Positions 25,771-35,707 of a stretch of DNA of 64,000 nucleotides are shown here, piece by piece; the first letter of the stretch is position 1, and the number at the start of each line of letters is the position of its first letter. Below the pieces are notes generated by a model. It saw only the letters and a list, made by a program, of their open reading frames with translations, did no database searches and was not told the origin of the DNA. Source of the DNA: Shewanella eurypsychrophilus (GTDB lineage Bacteria > Pseudomonadota > Gammaproteobacteria > Enterobacterales > Shewanellaceae); contig NZ_CP045503.2 of assembly GCF_007004545.3 (NCBI RefSeq), positions 3,318,501-3,382,500 of the forward strand. The letters run 5' to 3'. The position numbers were made by a program, and so were the translations under genes.

Positions 25771-25790
25771 TAATGTTACCTGTAACATTA
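25771..25790. promoter_or_regulatory. GntR operator upstream of gntR
   Basis: Palindrome ATGTTAC-CT-GTAACAT, core GTTAC-N2-GTAAC (25775-25786), matching the known gluconate-repressor operator pattern. It lies 15-20 bases before the gntR start, so autorepression is likely. The same core occurs twice at 43025-43050. Confidence 0.8.
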
Positions 25791-25804
25791 AAGTGAGCAT
25801 GTGT

Positions 25805-26809
25805 ATGAATTCATCGCAGAAACCAAGACCAACCCTTCAAGATATCGCCGATAAAATTGGCATCACTAAGATGACGGTTTCTCGTTATTTACGCGACCCA
25901 AGCTCTGTGGCCACGAAAACTCAACAGAAAATTGCCACAGAAATTGAAGCGACTGGCTATATTCAGAATCGTGCACCCACTATGCTGTCAAAATCATCGA
26001 GTAAAGCCATCGGCATCTTATTGCCTTCACTGTCTAATCAAGTTTTCGCACGCTTTACCCAAGGTATAGAAGAGATCACTAAAGCCCATGGCTATGAAAC
26101 GCTCATCGCTCACTTTGGTTACAGTGAATTAGAAGAAGAGGCTAAGGTCGCATCCCTACTCTCTTATCAAGTTGATGGACTCATTCTCACGGAAACCTCA
26201 CACACAGCACGTACCTTACAGATGATACGTACAGCAGGTATTCCTGTTGTTGAAGCCATGGAGTTACCTCAAACGCCCATTGATATGGCCGTAGGCTTAG
26301 ATCACCATGAAGCGGCGTATAAAATTGTCACCCAAATGCTCAAATCAGGTAAAAAACAGATAGCCTACTTCGGTGCGCGTCTAGACAGCCGCACCAAACT
26401 CAGAATGCAAGGTTACACACAAGCAGTAGAAGCTATGGGTCATAAACCCATCTATGTACTGACAAAGGAGCACTCAAGCTTTTCAATAGGCGCAAGCCTA
26501 CTCGAACAAGCACTTAAACAGCACCCAGGTTTAGATGGCGCCTTTTGTACCAATGATGATATTGCCGTCGGGATCATGATGGCTGCACAGCAAAAAGGTA
26601 TCGAGGTGCCAAAGCAGTTAAGCATAGTAGGCAACAACGCCTTAAACATAGGTACAGTGATGAGCCCAGCGCTAACCAGCATCGACTCCCCTCGCTATGA
26701 GATTGGCAAAAAAAGTGCCGAGTTGATTATTAGTGCTTTAACAGGTGTTCCATCAGAGCAGAAGGTTTACGATCTTGGCTACAGTATCTCAGCAGGTGGA
26801 AGTTTGTGA
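25805..26809 (+). CDS. gntR: Gluconate repressor GntR (LacI family)
   Basis: LacI-type repressor relieved by gluconate. 334 residues from the ATG at 25805 (GTG 25793 and ATG 25799 also possible): N-terminal helix-turn-helix and hinge (TLQDIADKIGITKMTVSRYLRDP, GYIQNRAPTMLS) and a periplasmic-binding-like core (GILLPSLSNQVFARFTQGIE, GLILTE, FCTNDDIAVG). The overall pattern follows E. coli GntR closely, including the residues NRAP and the ending GYSISAGGSL. Its targets gntK and gntT lie 17 kb away in this window and carry the same operator. Confidence 0.9.
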   Translation: MNSSQKPRPTLQDIADKIGITKMTVSRYLRDPSSVATKTQQKIATEIEATGYIQNRAPTMLSKSSSKAIGILLPSLSNQVFARFTQGIEEITKAHGYETLIAHFGYSELEEEAKVASLLSYQVDGLILTETSHTARTLQMIRTAGIPVVEAMELPQTPIDMAVGLDHHEAAYKIVTQMLKSGKKQIAYFGARLDSRTKLRMQGYTQAVEAMGHKPIYVLTKEHSSFSIGASLLEQALKQHPGLDGAFCTNDDIAVGIMMAAQQKGIEVPKQLSIVGNNALNIGTVMSPALTSIDSPRYEIGKKSAELIISALTGVPSEQKVYDLGYSISAGGSL

Positions 26810-26985
26810 TGACTTTATAAGTCATTATGCACGCGGTATTGTTTTGTTACAGATGTACGATGGCTTTGGTGAAAAAACTTCTCTATTTTAGGCTTATTGA
26901 CGCACCTTGAGGTCAACATCTCTTGGGCGTTGCTATAACAATAAAAAGGGTGCTGCTAGCGTGGTAACCTGAAATGGAGTTCTAA

Positions 26986-27846
26986 ATGAAACGCTTTATC
27001 TCAATTGCGCTACTGCTCTCTTACTTGATGAGCAGTAGCAGCTTTAGTCAAGACAAGCCCCCAGTTTTAACAGGTCCTTATATGGGGCAGAAACCACCAG
27101 GGCTAGTAGCTGAGCCGTTCGCACCAGGTACTATTTCTAAAGAGGGATGGGAAATTGAAGGTGTATTTGCACCGGGAATGAGCGAGTTCTATTACACAAC
27201 AAGAGGTGCAGACGGCAAAAAAATTATCGTTATCGGCTTCCGTGAACACAATAACGTGTGGACCAAGTACCTTGAGTTCCCTCGGCAAGGTGAAGTAACA
27301 TTTTCCCCAGACGGCAAACGTATGCATATGGCTGATGGCTATAAAGATCGGTTAGGCGATGGTTGGTCAGAGCGCCAAACCCTTGGACCTATGTTTGATA
27401 GAGAAGATTGGGGCATTATGCGCCTATCTGCTTCTGAAAAAGAGACCTATGTATTCGACGATTATAAAAGCGGCGATGTTCTTCGTATCTCAAGGATCCA
27501 GAACGGTAAACGAACTAAGCCACAAAAGATGAGCTCCAATTTCAATACAGGTAAATGGACCGCCCACCCTTTCATTGCACCTGATGAAAGTTACCTCATC
27601 TGGGACAGTGAACGACCTGAAGGATTTGGTAACTCAGATCTCTATATCAGTTTTCGCCAAACAGACGGTAGTTGGGGTCCTGCGATCAACATGGGTGAAG
27701 ATATCAATTCTGACAAATGGGACGCCTACGCTAGCGTGACACCTGACGGAAAATTCATCCTGTTTAACAGAGGGATTGATGATGACGGCAATGTTGATAT
27801 CTATTGGGCAGATGCAAAAATCATTGAAGAGCTAAGGACAGAGTAA
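26986..27846 (+). CDS. Secreted PD40/TolB-like beta-propeller protein
   Basis: 286 residues with a signal peptide (MKRFISIALLLSYLMSSSSFS). Repeats with the PD40 pattern follow: FSPDGKRMHMAD, IAPDESYLIWDSE and VTPDGKFILFNRG, giving a partial or small propeller of about 230 residues. Periplasmic or extracellular. Substrate and role unknown; such proteins may bind peptides or sugars. GGAG lies 6 bases before the ATG. Monocistronic. Confidence 0.75.
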   Translation: MKRFISIALLLSYLMSSSSFSQDKPPVLTGPYMGQKPPGLVAEPFAPGTISKEGWEIEGVFAPGMSEFYYTTRGADGKKIIVIGFREHNNVWTKYLEFPRQGEVTFSPDGKRMHMADGYKDRLGDGWSERQTLGPMFDREDWGIMRLSASEKETYVFDDYKSGDVLRISRIQNGKRTKPQKMSSNFNTGKWTAHPFIAPDESYLIWDSERPEGFGNSDLYISFRQTDGSWGPAINMGEDINSDKWDAYASVTPDGKFILFNRGIDDDGNVDIYWADAKIIEELRTE

Positions 27847-28691
27847 GTCGTGAACTCCATTCCACATAGGTGAACGGTCTAACGACTACAATGGGGCATC
27901 CATGCCCCGCTAAGTCTGCACACTGCGGCAACTCTCAACGGTGGCTGGTTGTAGCGTCTAGCTTCGTTTTGGATAATCTAACTGCTTACCCCCAAAGTTA
28001 GCCTGCCTTCAAATGAAGGTTGGTTACATTTTCTGATTGGGTTGTGGCATCTTTGATACTTGGAAGTGGGTTTGAAGGTCGACCCTTCATTGCAATCTAC
28101 CGCCTTGCCGGCGAGGCATGTGTAGTTACTTCTGCGAAACGCCGCAAGCACATCCGTGTGGGCTCGACGATGGCATCCCTGCCATCAACGTCCGCAGCCG
28201 TATCTACACCCGTTTATATCTCTTCGATTGTAGTTTTGGTAACTCAGGGCTGAGTTTGTGACTCATTATTGCCCCATAGTTAGCTAGGGAAGAAATTTGT
28301 TTACATCCTGTTTATCGCTTTTACGATAACTTAGCTAATGTGAGGTGCAAAATACAAAACCTGCCCCCGAATCTGTGTAACTTTGTGCTACCTCTAATCT
28401 GGACTTTAAGGCAATTAAGCTAAAAAACAGACAGAGTATGACTCAAGCTTTTGTCGCCATAAGGCTGCTAGCAAGTATATCTAGTTTCACCAAACATCAA
28501 TCAAAGTTAACAGGTGTTTACTGTTAACTTAATGAGGTTTTGCATATAAAGCTTCTTTAAGCATCAAGTAGTATGTCATTATTGTTACACACTCGTTGTT
28601 ATTCAATGCATTACTGATAGATATGGTTGTTAGATAAGCATTGCTTGGCAAAAGGTAAAATGGACTTTTAGTGAAACCTACAAGGTGTCGA
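27847..28691. other. Long non-coding region with candidate interspersed repeat
   Basis: No convincing gene. From about 27853 to 28250 it is GC-richer than its surroundings and carries strong hairpins: GGGGCAT-CC-ATGCCCC (27893-27908) and GATGGCA-TCCC-TGCCATC (28169-28186), without T-runs. It looks like a degenerate non-coding repeat or a structured RNA. The last ~400 bases are plain AT-rich sequence before the ankyrin/TPR gene. Confidence 0.4.
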
Positions 28692-31562
28692 ATGAAAATC
28701 AATCGCTGTTTTCTTATTCTTTTGAGTTTGCTAGCTTCTCTTTCCGCAGAAGCTGTAGATTTTTCAAAATCATGGTTTAAACCTGAGCTAATCGTGAACA
28801 ATGCTCCTATTTGCGAAGATCTGCTTCTTCAAACGAAACAGATATGGAACGGAAGTATTTTTCAAATATATCCCTCATCAAAGATGAGTACTCAACGAAC
28901 CGATGACGTTCAAATAAATGGGAAAACAGTCCATTTATATTCTTATACTCACAGTGGTTGTGGAGGAGCATGCGAGCGATATCAACTGTTAGCTTCAAAT
29001 GAACCATTTCCTGATAGAAGAGCAGATTACAAATATTACCGCACCTTATTAGATGAATCCCCCTCTGCAAGAAATTTCCACTTTCTGTCTTCTGATGACG
29101 GAAGCTACTATCTATTTTTACCAGGTAAAGACTTAAATCAACTGTATAAACTGACAGAGAATGCTAACTGGCACCATGAATGCTCGGTCATCAAAGCGCC
29201 TTCTCCAGAGCAAATACTGAAGGTAAAGAGTGACTATAGCGAGGTGCAGGCCTCACTGTCAGAGCTACGTGGACTGATTGGAGGCTTGCGAAGAGGGGCT
29301 GGTAGTAGCTGTGGCTCTATGGATACTCACTGGCGCTGGTCAAGTAAAATTGATGATGAATTTGAAAAGCTTCTATATGCCCCTAGACAAAAACCTAAGA
29401 CAGAAAAGCGTTATGACGATTCTACCTATGAAATTGATCTTAAGAATTTAGAGCTTTGGTCACTGCAAGGGCTAAGTGAGTTTGATGCTTTCAATCAATA
29501 TAAAATTAAACTTGCCACGGCAACAAATCATCTTAGTAAGTTTTATCAAAAACACTTTCAATGGAAAGAGGAAGAGGCTGATGAAATTGCAGATTACGCC
29601 CTTAAATCTGCCATTAGCTCAGGAATTCGATTCTATCGTTACATGCCTTTTAATACCTCGGAGGAAGCAGATTTAAGAAGGGCAATATTACAGAAAAGAC
29701 CGCTTGAGGAGATAAGAAAGATTGATATATCTGGTATCGATAGATCTTTTGATAACAAAGGCTGGTTCAAGATAAATGAAAGTATTCTAAATGTGGCCGT
29801 AAAGCACCCTAAAGCTATGTCATATTTGTTAGGTTCTGGGTTCGATCCAAACAGTCAAAACGTCTTTGATAAGACACCGTTAATGTATGCTGCCCAGTAT
29901 GATGGTTTTGACTCTGCAAGGTTACTTATTGAAGCGGGGGCTGAGGTAAATACAGGTACGATCATTCCAAACGATAACTGTGGCTATACCTTGAGAACCT
30001 CTAATATGTCACCGCTTCATTATGCTGTTAGGTATTCCAGTAAAGGGTTAATTCAGTTGCTTATTGATAATGGGGCCTCTAAGTTTTTTGACGTCAGAAA
30101 TGGGCATAATCGCCCGAGTACTATTGAGTATCCGATAGATTGGCTTACACGGTTTGATAATGAGAGCTTAACTGATGATGACAAAGCTGAAATTAATCAA
30201 TCTTTAAAGCTACCAGGAAAAGATGAGCTTGCTAACCTGACTGCAGAGCTTAATCTGAAAGGTGAAAAGCTCTATGGTGAAGGAAAAATAACAGCAGCTA
30301 ATGACAAGTTCAAAGAGGCGATACAGGTTGATAATGGAAATATTAGAGCGATTAACAATTTTGCTTTAACGTCATTAAAACTGAAAGATAAGCAGAGATC
30401 AATTCAGGCGTCTACAAAAATTATTGAATCAAAGAAGGCCTCTGACAAACAGAAAGCTTCAGCTTACTTCAATATTGGGCTTGCCTGCGAGGGCGCTGGT
30501 CGCTATGGATTAAAGTTTGATGGAAGGCGGTACTGTCGTCAAAACTCTTTAGAGTACCTTGTTAAGTCTTATCAAGCCTACCCAACAAAATCACGGTCTA
30601 ACGCTATCGTAAATCGATTTACTAAGCGTGATAAAGCTGAGTTTGCCTGTAAATCAAATAGTACTGATTTTGAAGCTGTATATAAGAGGGGGAAAGCGTT
30701 CCATTTCTTACATAAGAAGCCTATGGAGCAAGTTATCTCAGATGTTGAAAGCGTTTACTCTACTAATGAATCCTTTAAAATTGAAAGGAACAAGTTCACA
30801 TTAACGTTCAAGGAGTTAACTGAGCTAGAAAATGGTTACTCTATGTCTACCTATAAAAGTGATACTTCTATAGGTGAAGCCTTTGCCTTTGAAGGGCAGG
30901 TTTGTAGCTCTCTTAGTTCTAAGTTACTACCAGAGAAAGATAAGTTGGTATATGTACAGGCTGCAAATGTTAGTACAGAGGTCGATATAGAGTTTGACTT
31001 GGATAAGTCTTATACGATCATATTATCTGGAAATGTATTGTGGAAAGTATCGGAAGTCGGTAGCAAGAAAAGTGACTTTATTGTCAATGATGGAGTAGTT
31101 TCCGACACTAGCAAGGTTGACTTTACTGCTCTTACGAAGATTCATCGAGAATGGCATTCAAATGCTAACGATAATCGGTATATATCTTCTAACATTCGAA
31201 GCGTAATTGGTAAACCAATCTATACAAAATTTAAGATTATTTCTAATTCACAGATCATAATAAGTGATGAGGATATAAATCGACCTAAGCTAATTGTTAA
31301 CTCTTTCCCTACATTGGATTTCTATGGTTATGGCGATTATCAGGTTGCATTTACTGAACCCAATATTGCTTTTAATAATTTAATGAATCTTGAAAATATA
31401 CAGTTGATATCAAGTGGGCCAGCTCAATCAGGACGTGATGATCAATTGTATGTTCCTAATATCAATAAGTATGTCGATGAAAGTGAAGACTTATACTTTA
31501 AAGTTGAAAAGTGGAGAACAGGAGTCGGGACTTACTTTGGTGATGGACATTTTAAGAAATGA
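28692..31562 (+). CDS. Large secreted protein with ankyrin and TPR repeats
   Basis: 956 residues from the ATG at 28692 (AAGGTG upstream; an earlier in-frame ATG at 28671 is less likely). Signal peptide (to about LSAEA), a Cys-containing N-terminal domain of about 180 residues, ankyrin repeats around 365-460 (KTPLMYAAQYDGFDSARLLIEAGAEVN, MSPLHYAVRYSSKGLIQLLIDNGA), TPR-like helices around 510-620 (AELNLKGEKLYGEGKITAANDKFKEAI) and a beta-rich C-terminal domain of about 250 residues. Function unknown. Base composition is AT-rich compared with the purMN-gntR genes, which suggests acquisition. The layout suggests a periplasmic or surface protein that binds other proteins. Confidence 0.75.
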   Translation: MKINRCFLILLSLLASLSAEAVDFSKSWFKPELIVNNAPICEDLLLQTKQIWNGSIFQIYPSSKMSTQRTDDVQINGKTVHLYSYTHSGCGGACERYQLLASNEPFPDRRADYKYYRTLLDESPSARNFHFLSSDDGSYYLFLPGKDLNQLYKLTENANWHHECSVIKAPSPEQILKVKSDYSEVQASLSELRGLIGGLRRGAGSSCGSMDTHWRWSSKIDDEFEKLLYAPRQKPKTEKRYDDSTYEIDLKNLELWSLQGLSEFDAFNQYKIKLATATNHLSKFYQKHFQWKEEEADEIADYALKSAISSGIRFYRYMPFNTSEEADLRRAILQKRPLEEIRKIDISGIDRSFDNKGWFKINESILNVAVKHPKAMSYLLGSGFDPNSQNVFDKTPLMYAAQYDGFDSARLLIEAGAEVNTGTIIPNDNCGYTLRTSNMSPLHYAVRYSSKGLIQLLIDNGASKFFDVRNGHNRPSTIEYPIDWLTRFDNESLTDDDKAEINQSLKLPGKDELANLTAELNLKGEKLYGEGKITAANDKFKEAIQVDNGNIRAINNFALTSLKLKDKQRSIQASTKIIESKKASDKQKASAYFNIGLACEGAGRYGLKFDGRRYCRQNSLEYLVKSYQAYPTKSRSNAIVNRFTKRDKAEFACKSNSTDFEAVYKRGKAFHFLHKKPMEQVISDVESVYSTNESFKIERNKFTLTFKELTELENGYSMSTYKSDTSIGEAFAFEGQVCSSLSSKLLPEKDKLVYVQAANVSTEVDIEFDLDKSYTIILSGNVLWKVSEVGSKKSDFIVNDGVVSDTSKVDFTALTKIHREWHSNANDNRYISSNIRSVIGKPIYTKFKIISNSQIIISDEDINRPKLIVNSFPTLDFYGYGDYQVAFTEPNIAFNNLMNLENIQLISSGPAQSGRDDQLYVPNINKYVDESEDLYFKVEKWRTGVGTYFGDGHFKK

Positions 31563-31930
31563 TTACCTCTAAGTTATTTCAAGTAAAGTTACAGTGGTTC
31601 AATAACTACACACTAGGTTGAACTTGCTAGCATAGCACCCGCCTTGAAAGGCTTTGGGGTCAAATTTTGTATTTTTCTGGATAGCAAAGGGCGCAGCATA
31701 TTAGGTACTTCAAATAAACTAGGATACTTTTTATAATCACTGTAGGGCTTACTAGAGCGGTTGAACTAACTCATTTATATCCAAAAATGACTTAGAGTTT
31801 CAGCAAACTCTAATCGAAGAGACAGATGAGCAGGTGTAGGTATGGCTGACCACGACAAGGAGTCATCAAAACAGGTATCATTTAGAAATTGCTATCACCT
31901 GAAGATAGCGCTAATTGTGAGATTAAAACC
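31563..31930. other. Intergenic region before the Nudix gene
   Basis: No gene or strong structure seen. The region must hold the promoter of the Nudix gene. Confidence 0.35.
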
Positions 31931-32335
31931 ATGAATAAAGAAGTACGTGTTGGTGTTGGGGTGATTATTTTTAGGAATAATCGCATCTTATTAGGGGAAC
32001 GTATTGGCGCACATGGCGCACATACTTGGGCTACGCCCGGAGGTCACTTAGAGATGGGTGAAAGTATCGAAGACTGTGCAAGACGCGAAACTTTAGAAGA
32101 GACAGGATTAAAGGTCGGCGCCATCACAAAACTTGGATTCACCAATGACATTTTTGAAGCTGAAGAAAAGCACTATATCACCCTATTTGTAGTGGCGAGC
32201 TGCGAAGATGGCGAGCCTGAAATTAGAGAGTCGGATAAATGCCTGCAGTGGCAATGGTGCGCATTAGACGACCTGCCTCAGCCACTCTTCCTGCCGCTAA
32301 TCAACCTACTGCAAGAAAATCCAAATTTGAAATAG
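31931..32335 (+). CDS. Nudix hydrolase (NUDT15/MTH2-like)
   Basis: Hydrolyses nucleoside diphosphates linked to another moiety, X; probably (deoxy)nucleotide triphosphates here. 134 residues from the ATG at 31931, start of the conserved region (NKEVRVGVGVIIFRNNRILLGER). The full Nudix box is present: GGHLEMGESIEDCARRETLEETGL. WATPGG precedes it, as in the NUDT15-like group. It stands alone, facing the reductase gene. Confidence 0.9.
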   Translation: MNKEVRVGVGVIIFRNNRILLGERIGAHGAHTWATPGGHLEMGESIEDCARRETLEETGLKVGAITKLGFTNDIFEAEEKHYITLFVVASCEDGEPEIRESDKCLQWQWCALDDLPQPLFLPLINLLQENPNLK

Positions 32336-32352
32336 TTAGCTGAAATAGTTGG

Positions 32353-32916
32353 CTATAGATAATTAACCCTGTACTTTTCCTGCACAAAGCCATTGGGGTA
32401 AGCAATCGCTTGTGCTTGTTCGAGCTTGATATCTTTAAAGGTTTTTCCAAACAGTGCAATCCCCTCACCTAATAACACTGGGGCACGTGTAATGGTCATC
32501 TCATTGATTAATTGAAGGTTAATAAATGCTTGGATCGTTGTACCGCCATCGATATAAGCATGTCGATGCCCCTCTGTTTCAAGTCTAGATATCAATGTAT
32601 TGAGATCACCTGAGTAGAGCTCAACCTTATCCTTAATATTATCAGGCGCATATTTCAATGTGTTACTAAGCACGATAATCCGCGTGTCACCGTAGGGCCA
32701 TTGCTCCGCTGTTAAGTTCATGCTTGAAATCATCTCCATGCATTTTCGGCCTATGATCATACAATCAACAGATGCCATATATTCAGTCATGCCCATATCT
32801 GCATGCTCCCCCATATCAGCTTCTAGGTTTCCTGCAGTATGTAGCCAATCCACATTGCCATCATTTTTAGCAATAAAACCATCGACACTGGTTGCAATAA
32901 ACACTGAACACTTCAT
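32353..32916 (-). CDS. Dihydrofolate reductase-like (RibD C-terminal domain) protein
   Basis: 187 residues from the ATG at 32916 (MKCSVFIATSVDGFIAKNDG). It has the fold of the RibD-C/DHFR family: SVDGFIA, DCMIIGRKCMEMI, IIVLSNT, AYIDGGTTIQAFI and TITRAPVLLGEGIALFG. NADPH-dependent reductase of unknown substrate, often called a dihydrofolate-reductase family protein. Divergent from the TetR regulator at 33078 with a palindrome between them, so it may be a target of that regulator. Confidence 0.82.
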   Translation of the reverse strand: MKCSVFIATSVDGFIAKNDGNVDWLHTAGNLEADMGEHADMGMTEYMASVDCMIIGRKCMEMISSMNLTAEQWPYGDTRIIVLSNTLKYAPDNIKDKVELYSGDLNTLISRLETEGHRHAYIDGGTTIQAFINLQLINEMTITRAPVLLGEGIALFGKTFKDIKLEQAQAIAYPNGFVQEKYRVNYL

Positions 32917-33024
32917 TTTTGACTCTCTTCTTAATTCTATTAGTACGCGCTTCAATTAAGCTCAGTCTAGTTTTGAATAAACACTAGCGCACACTTGCTA
33001 GCTATTGGCATTCGGGCGACGATC

Positions 33025-33061
33025 AATTACACTTATTCTACAGCGTAGAATAAGTGTAATT
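33025..33061. promoter_or_regulatory. Perfect 17-bp-arm palindrome, probable TetR operator
   Basis: AATTACACTTATTCTAC (33025-33041), centre AGC, then the exact reverse complement to 33061. It lies between the divergent reductase gene and the TetR gene, 17 bases before the TetR ATG at 33078. A 14-base half (TACACTTATTCTAC) recurs at 44587-44600. Confidence 0.8.
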
Positions 33062-33077
33062 TTAGCGAGTGAGAAAG

Positions 33078-33638
33078 ATGATTGTCAAGCATAAAAAAAG
33101 AGGACGTCCGGCAGGTTCAACGAGTCAGTTAACAGCACAATCAATCTTAGACAAGGCAAAATCTTTGATGCAAGAGGCGGGGAAAGTCCCCAGCATTCGA
33201 AAGCTAGCATCGAGCTTAAATATCGACGCCATGGCAATTTATTATTATTTTGATAATAAAAATGCCCTGCTAGAAGCGATTACAATATCATTAATATCAG
33301 ATATTTATCAGCCAGAGATTAATAGTGACTGGAAGCTTGAGCTAACAAAGTTATCTAGCAGTTACCTGACATTACTTGATAGCTACCCTGGGCTGCTTGA
33401 AACACTGCTTTCTATGGATGCTTTAGGCCCTTCTCAAGTGTTTAGCGAACGCTTCAATGATGTGATTAAACCCCTCAACCTTGAGCAAGAGGCAAGTATT
33501 AATGCGCTGTGTTTGCTGGTTGATTACCTGCATGGATATGCGTTAGCGTTAAACAATAACCAGACGAATATTGAGCTAAATATTGATATGATGTCAGGTC
33601 CGCTTAACCTTTACTGTATTGCGTTAGAGAATGTTTAG
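33078..33638 (+). CDS. TetR-family transcriptional regulator
   Basis: 186 residues from the ATG at 33078 (a GTG at 33069 is possible). N-terminal helix-turn-helix: AQSILDKAKSLMQEAG, SIRKLASSLNIDAMAIYYYFDNKNALLEAI. The C-terminal ligand/dimer domain is helical and not recognised. It probably represses itself and the divergent reductase gene through the palindrome at 33025-33061. Confidence 0.88.
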   Translation: MIVKHKKRGRPAGSTSQLTAQSILDKAKSLMQEAGKVPSIRKLASSLNIDAMAIYYYFDNKNALLEAITISLISDIYQPEINSDWKLELTKLSSSYLTLLDSYPGLLETLLSMDALGPSQVFSERFNDVIKPLNLEQEASINALCLLVDYLHGYALALNNNQTNIELNIDMMSGPLNLYCIALENV

Positions 33639-33671
33639 TATGGATAAATGAATCTAGATAAATGTCATTAA

Positions 33672-35375
33672 TCAGTAAATAACACTTAGAAATACATAGC
33701 AAGTTAGTACTATAACCAACCACAAAACCATACTACCCAGCGGATAGCCCCTTGATAGTAAATCAGTCAACAGGCTATATTTTTTTGACATAAAAACAAA
33801 ATTACTCTCTATTTCATTGATAACTCGCTGACGTAATTTTTTGTCCATTTTCCAAATCGTTGCAAATATTGATCTCAATATCGTCGGGAACAACCGTCGA
33901 TAAACCCAATCGAAATCCAAGTTGGTAGAGGGGCGTTCTGGCGGATAGAGGCCTCTCAGGTTCAACCAAACAAAAGCTAATGCAGAAAAAAATAATAATT
34001 GAGTTTGTGCCAGTACATGGGTGGCGTCATAGGGGTTATAGCCAGTCTCGTAAGGTAATAGAGAATATAAAGCTGCTGGGTAAATACCGATAGCGATACA
34101 CAAGCCAGCTGCAATCAGCATCGCCAGTATCATATTGTTGGAAGGGTCACTGGTACGAATGCCAGAGTCATGAGCAAAAAAGGCAAAGTAGGGAATTTTA
34201 ATACCAGCATGGTGAAATACACCTGCAGAGGCAAACAAAAGTATTAACCATATCCAATCATAGCCGTTTTCTAAGGCTGCTGACATCACCATTGACTTAC
34301 TCACAAAACCGTTAAAAAGTGGAAATGCCGAGATAGATGCTGCACCGACCATGCATAATACTGTGGTTTTGGGCATAGATTTATAAAGCCCACCTAGATC
34401 TGAGCCATTAATGCGACCAGTCTTATGCAATACCGCTCCCATCGACATAAATAAAAGGCCTTTAAAAATAACATCATTGAATGCATGTGAGACGGCGCCG
34501 TTGATAGCCAACGCCGTACCAATACCAATTCCGACGACCATAAAACCTAACTGGTTGATCAGGCTATAGGCTAATACTCGGCGTAAGTCATTTTCAATTA
34601 CAGCAAAGAAAATCGGAAAACAGGTCATAACCGCACCGATATAGACCAATAACTCAGTCCCTGGGTAACCTCTAGCTAATGCGTACACCGCAACTTTTGT
34701 GGTAAAAGCGCTAAGAAAAACAGTACCAGTCACTGTTGCTTCAGGATAGGCATCGGTAAGCCAATTGTGTGCCAAAGGAAAAGCACATTTAATCCCAAAG
34801 GCGATAAATATTAGCCAGCCAGCAATACCATCCAAGCCAAGATAAGCAAACTCAAGCGTTGCATTGTCAGCAAAATAAAAGACGGCACCAATTAACAGAA
34901 GTACTCCAGACAAAACCTGAATGATTAAATAACGCATGGCGGCTGCATAAGCTCGCCGCGTTCTACGTGCCAAAATAAGAAAAACCGAAGTAAAGGCTAG
35001 CAACTCCCAAAAAACAAATAAGGTGATCAAGTCACCAGCAAAAACAGCGCCTAAACCGCTACCGGCATACATCATAGCGGCGACTTGCTGACTAGTGTCT
35101 CGTACATGCAGGGAATATATAATGGCGATAAAGGCTGCGATATGAAAAATATAACCAAACATCAGGCTCAATTTATCCACTCGATAAGGGATCAGCTCAA
35201 AGCTCAGAAAGGTAAATTGAAGATGGATGCCTTCAGGCACAGTCCATAGTTGCAGCATACTAATGACCGGGATAATGGTCATTATCACAGCACGCAAAAA
35301 ACCCCGCGTTGCTAATGCAATTAATGCACTAATAAAAAATGGTACAAATGGAGGTATTTCAAGCATCCACATCAT
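33672..35375 (-). CDS. Mrp/Mnh-type antiporter subunit, NuoL/MrpA N-terminal-like
   Basis: Large membrane subunit of a multisubunit Na+/H+ antiporter. 567 residues, about 14 membrane helices, with the proton-conducting antiporter motifs (FWELLAFTSVFLILARR with the key Glu, FGIKCAFPLAHNWLTDAYPEA with Lys and His, LINQLGFMVVG). It lacks the C-terminal MrpA extension, whose equivalent is fused to MrpB here. It is the last gene of the operon, overlapping the small gene upstream by 17 bases. Third large antiporter-like protein of the operon. Confidence 0.85.
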   Translation of the reverse strand: MMWMLEIPPFVPFFISALIALATRGFLRAVIMTIIPVISMLQLWTVPEGIHLQFTFLSFELIPYRVDKLSLMFGYIFHIAAFIAIIYSLHVRDTSQQVAAMMYAGSGLGAVFAGDLITLFVFWELLAFTSVFLILARRTRRAYAAAMRYLIIQVLSGVLLLIGAVFYFADNATLEFAYLGLDGIAGWLIFIAFGIKCAFPLAHNWLTDAYPEATVTGTVFLSAFTTKVAVYALARGYPGTELLVYIGAVMTCFPIFFAVIENDLRRVLAYSLINQLGFMVVGIGIGTALAINGAVSHAFNDVIFKGLLFMSMGAVLHKTGRINGSDLGGLYKSMPKTTVLCMVGAASISAFPLFNGFVSKSMVMSAALENGYDWIWLILLFASAGVFHHAGIKIPYFAFFAHDSGIRTSDPSNNMILAMLIAAGLCIAIGIYPAALYSLLPYETGYNPYDATHVLAQTQLLFFSALAFVWLNLRGLYPPERPSTNLDFDWVYRRLFPTILRSIFATIWKMDKKLRQRVINEIESNFVFMSKKYSLLTDLLSRGYPLGSMVLWLVIVLTCYVFLSVIY

Positions 35376-35697
35376 GCCCCTCCTCTTTTGCCCTATGCTG
35401 GCTTAAGTCTTGTCTCCTCCCTTTATTTTTGGAATTATAATCAATACCTTCATCATTATAGTAATCTTGCCCACGCATTAACAAACGACGCATCCAGCTG
35501 GCTACCAATACCAGAACAACGCACCCCAAGAAACCATAAATAGGATAAAAAGCCCATAGACGCTCCCAGTGATGACTCACATGACGATGAATAACAAAAT
35601 CTAAAATCAGCAACAGCGCACAACAAACATAAAGGCAATTTAATAGTCGCTTGACGTTTTTAACCTCATCAAAGATGTGCTTTTTTTTACTTCCCAC
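35359..35697 (-). CDS. Small membrane protein within the Mrp operon
   Basis: Not recognised. 112 residues from GTG at 35697 with GGAG upstream (an in-frame TTG at 35703 also exists). Basic N-terminus, two hydrophobic segments (about 18-34 and 52-70), charged Asp/Arg/His-rich tail. Sandwiched between two antiporter subunits, so it may be an accessory subunit. Confidence 0.65.
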   Translation of the reverse strand: MGSKKKHIFDEVKNVKRLLNCLYVCCALLLILDFVIHRHVSHHWERLWAFYPIYGFLGCVVLVLVASWMRRLLMRGQDYYNDEGIDYNSKNKGRRQDLSQHRAKEEGHDVDA

Positions 35698-35707
35698 CTG
35701 CAACTCC

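Noticed and set aside
27893..27908. Terminator for the PD40 protein gene
   Set aside because: Stem is strong but no T-run follows; more likely part of the repeat tract.
28020..28253. 77-residue forward frame in the GC-rich tract
   Set aside because: Runs through the hairpins, no ribosome site; composition follows the non-coding repeat.
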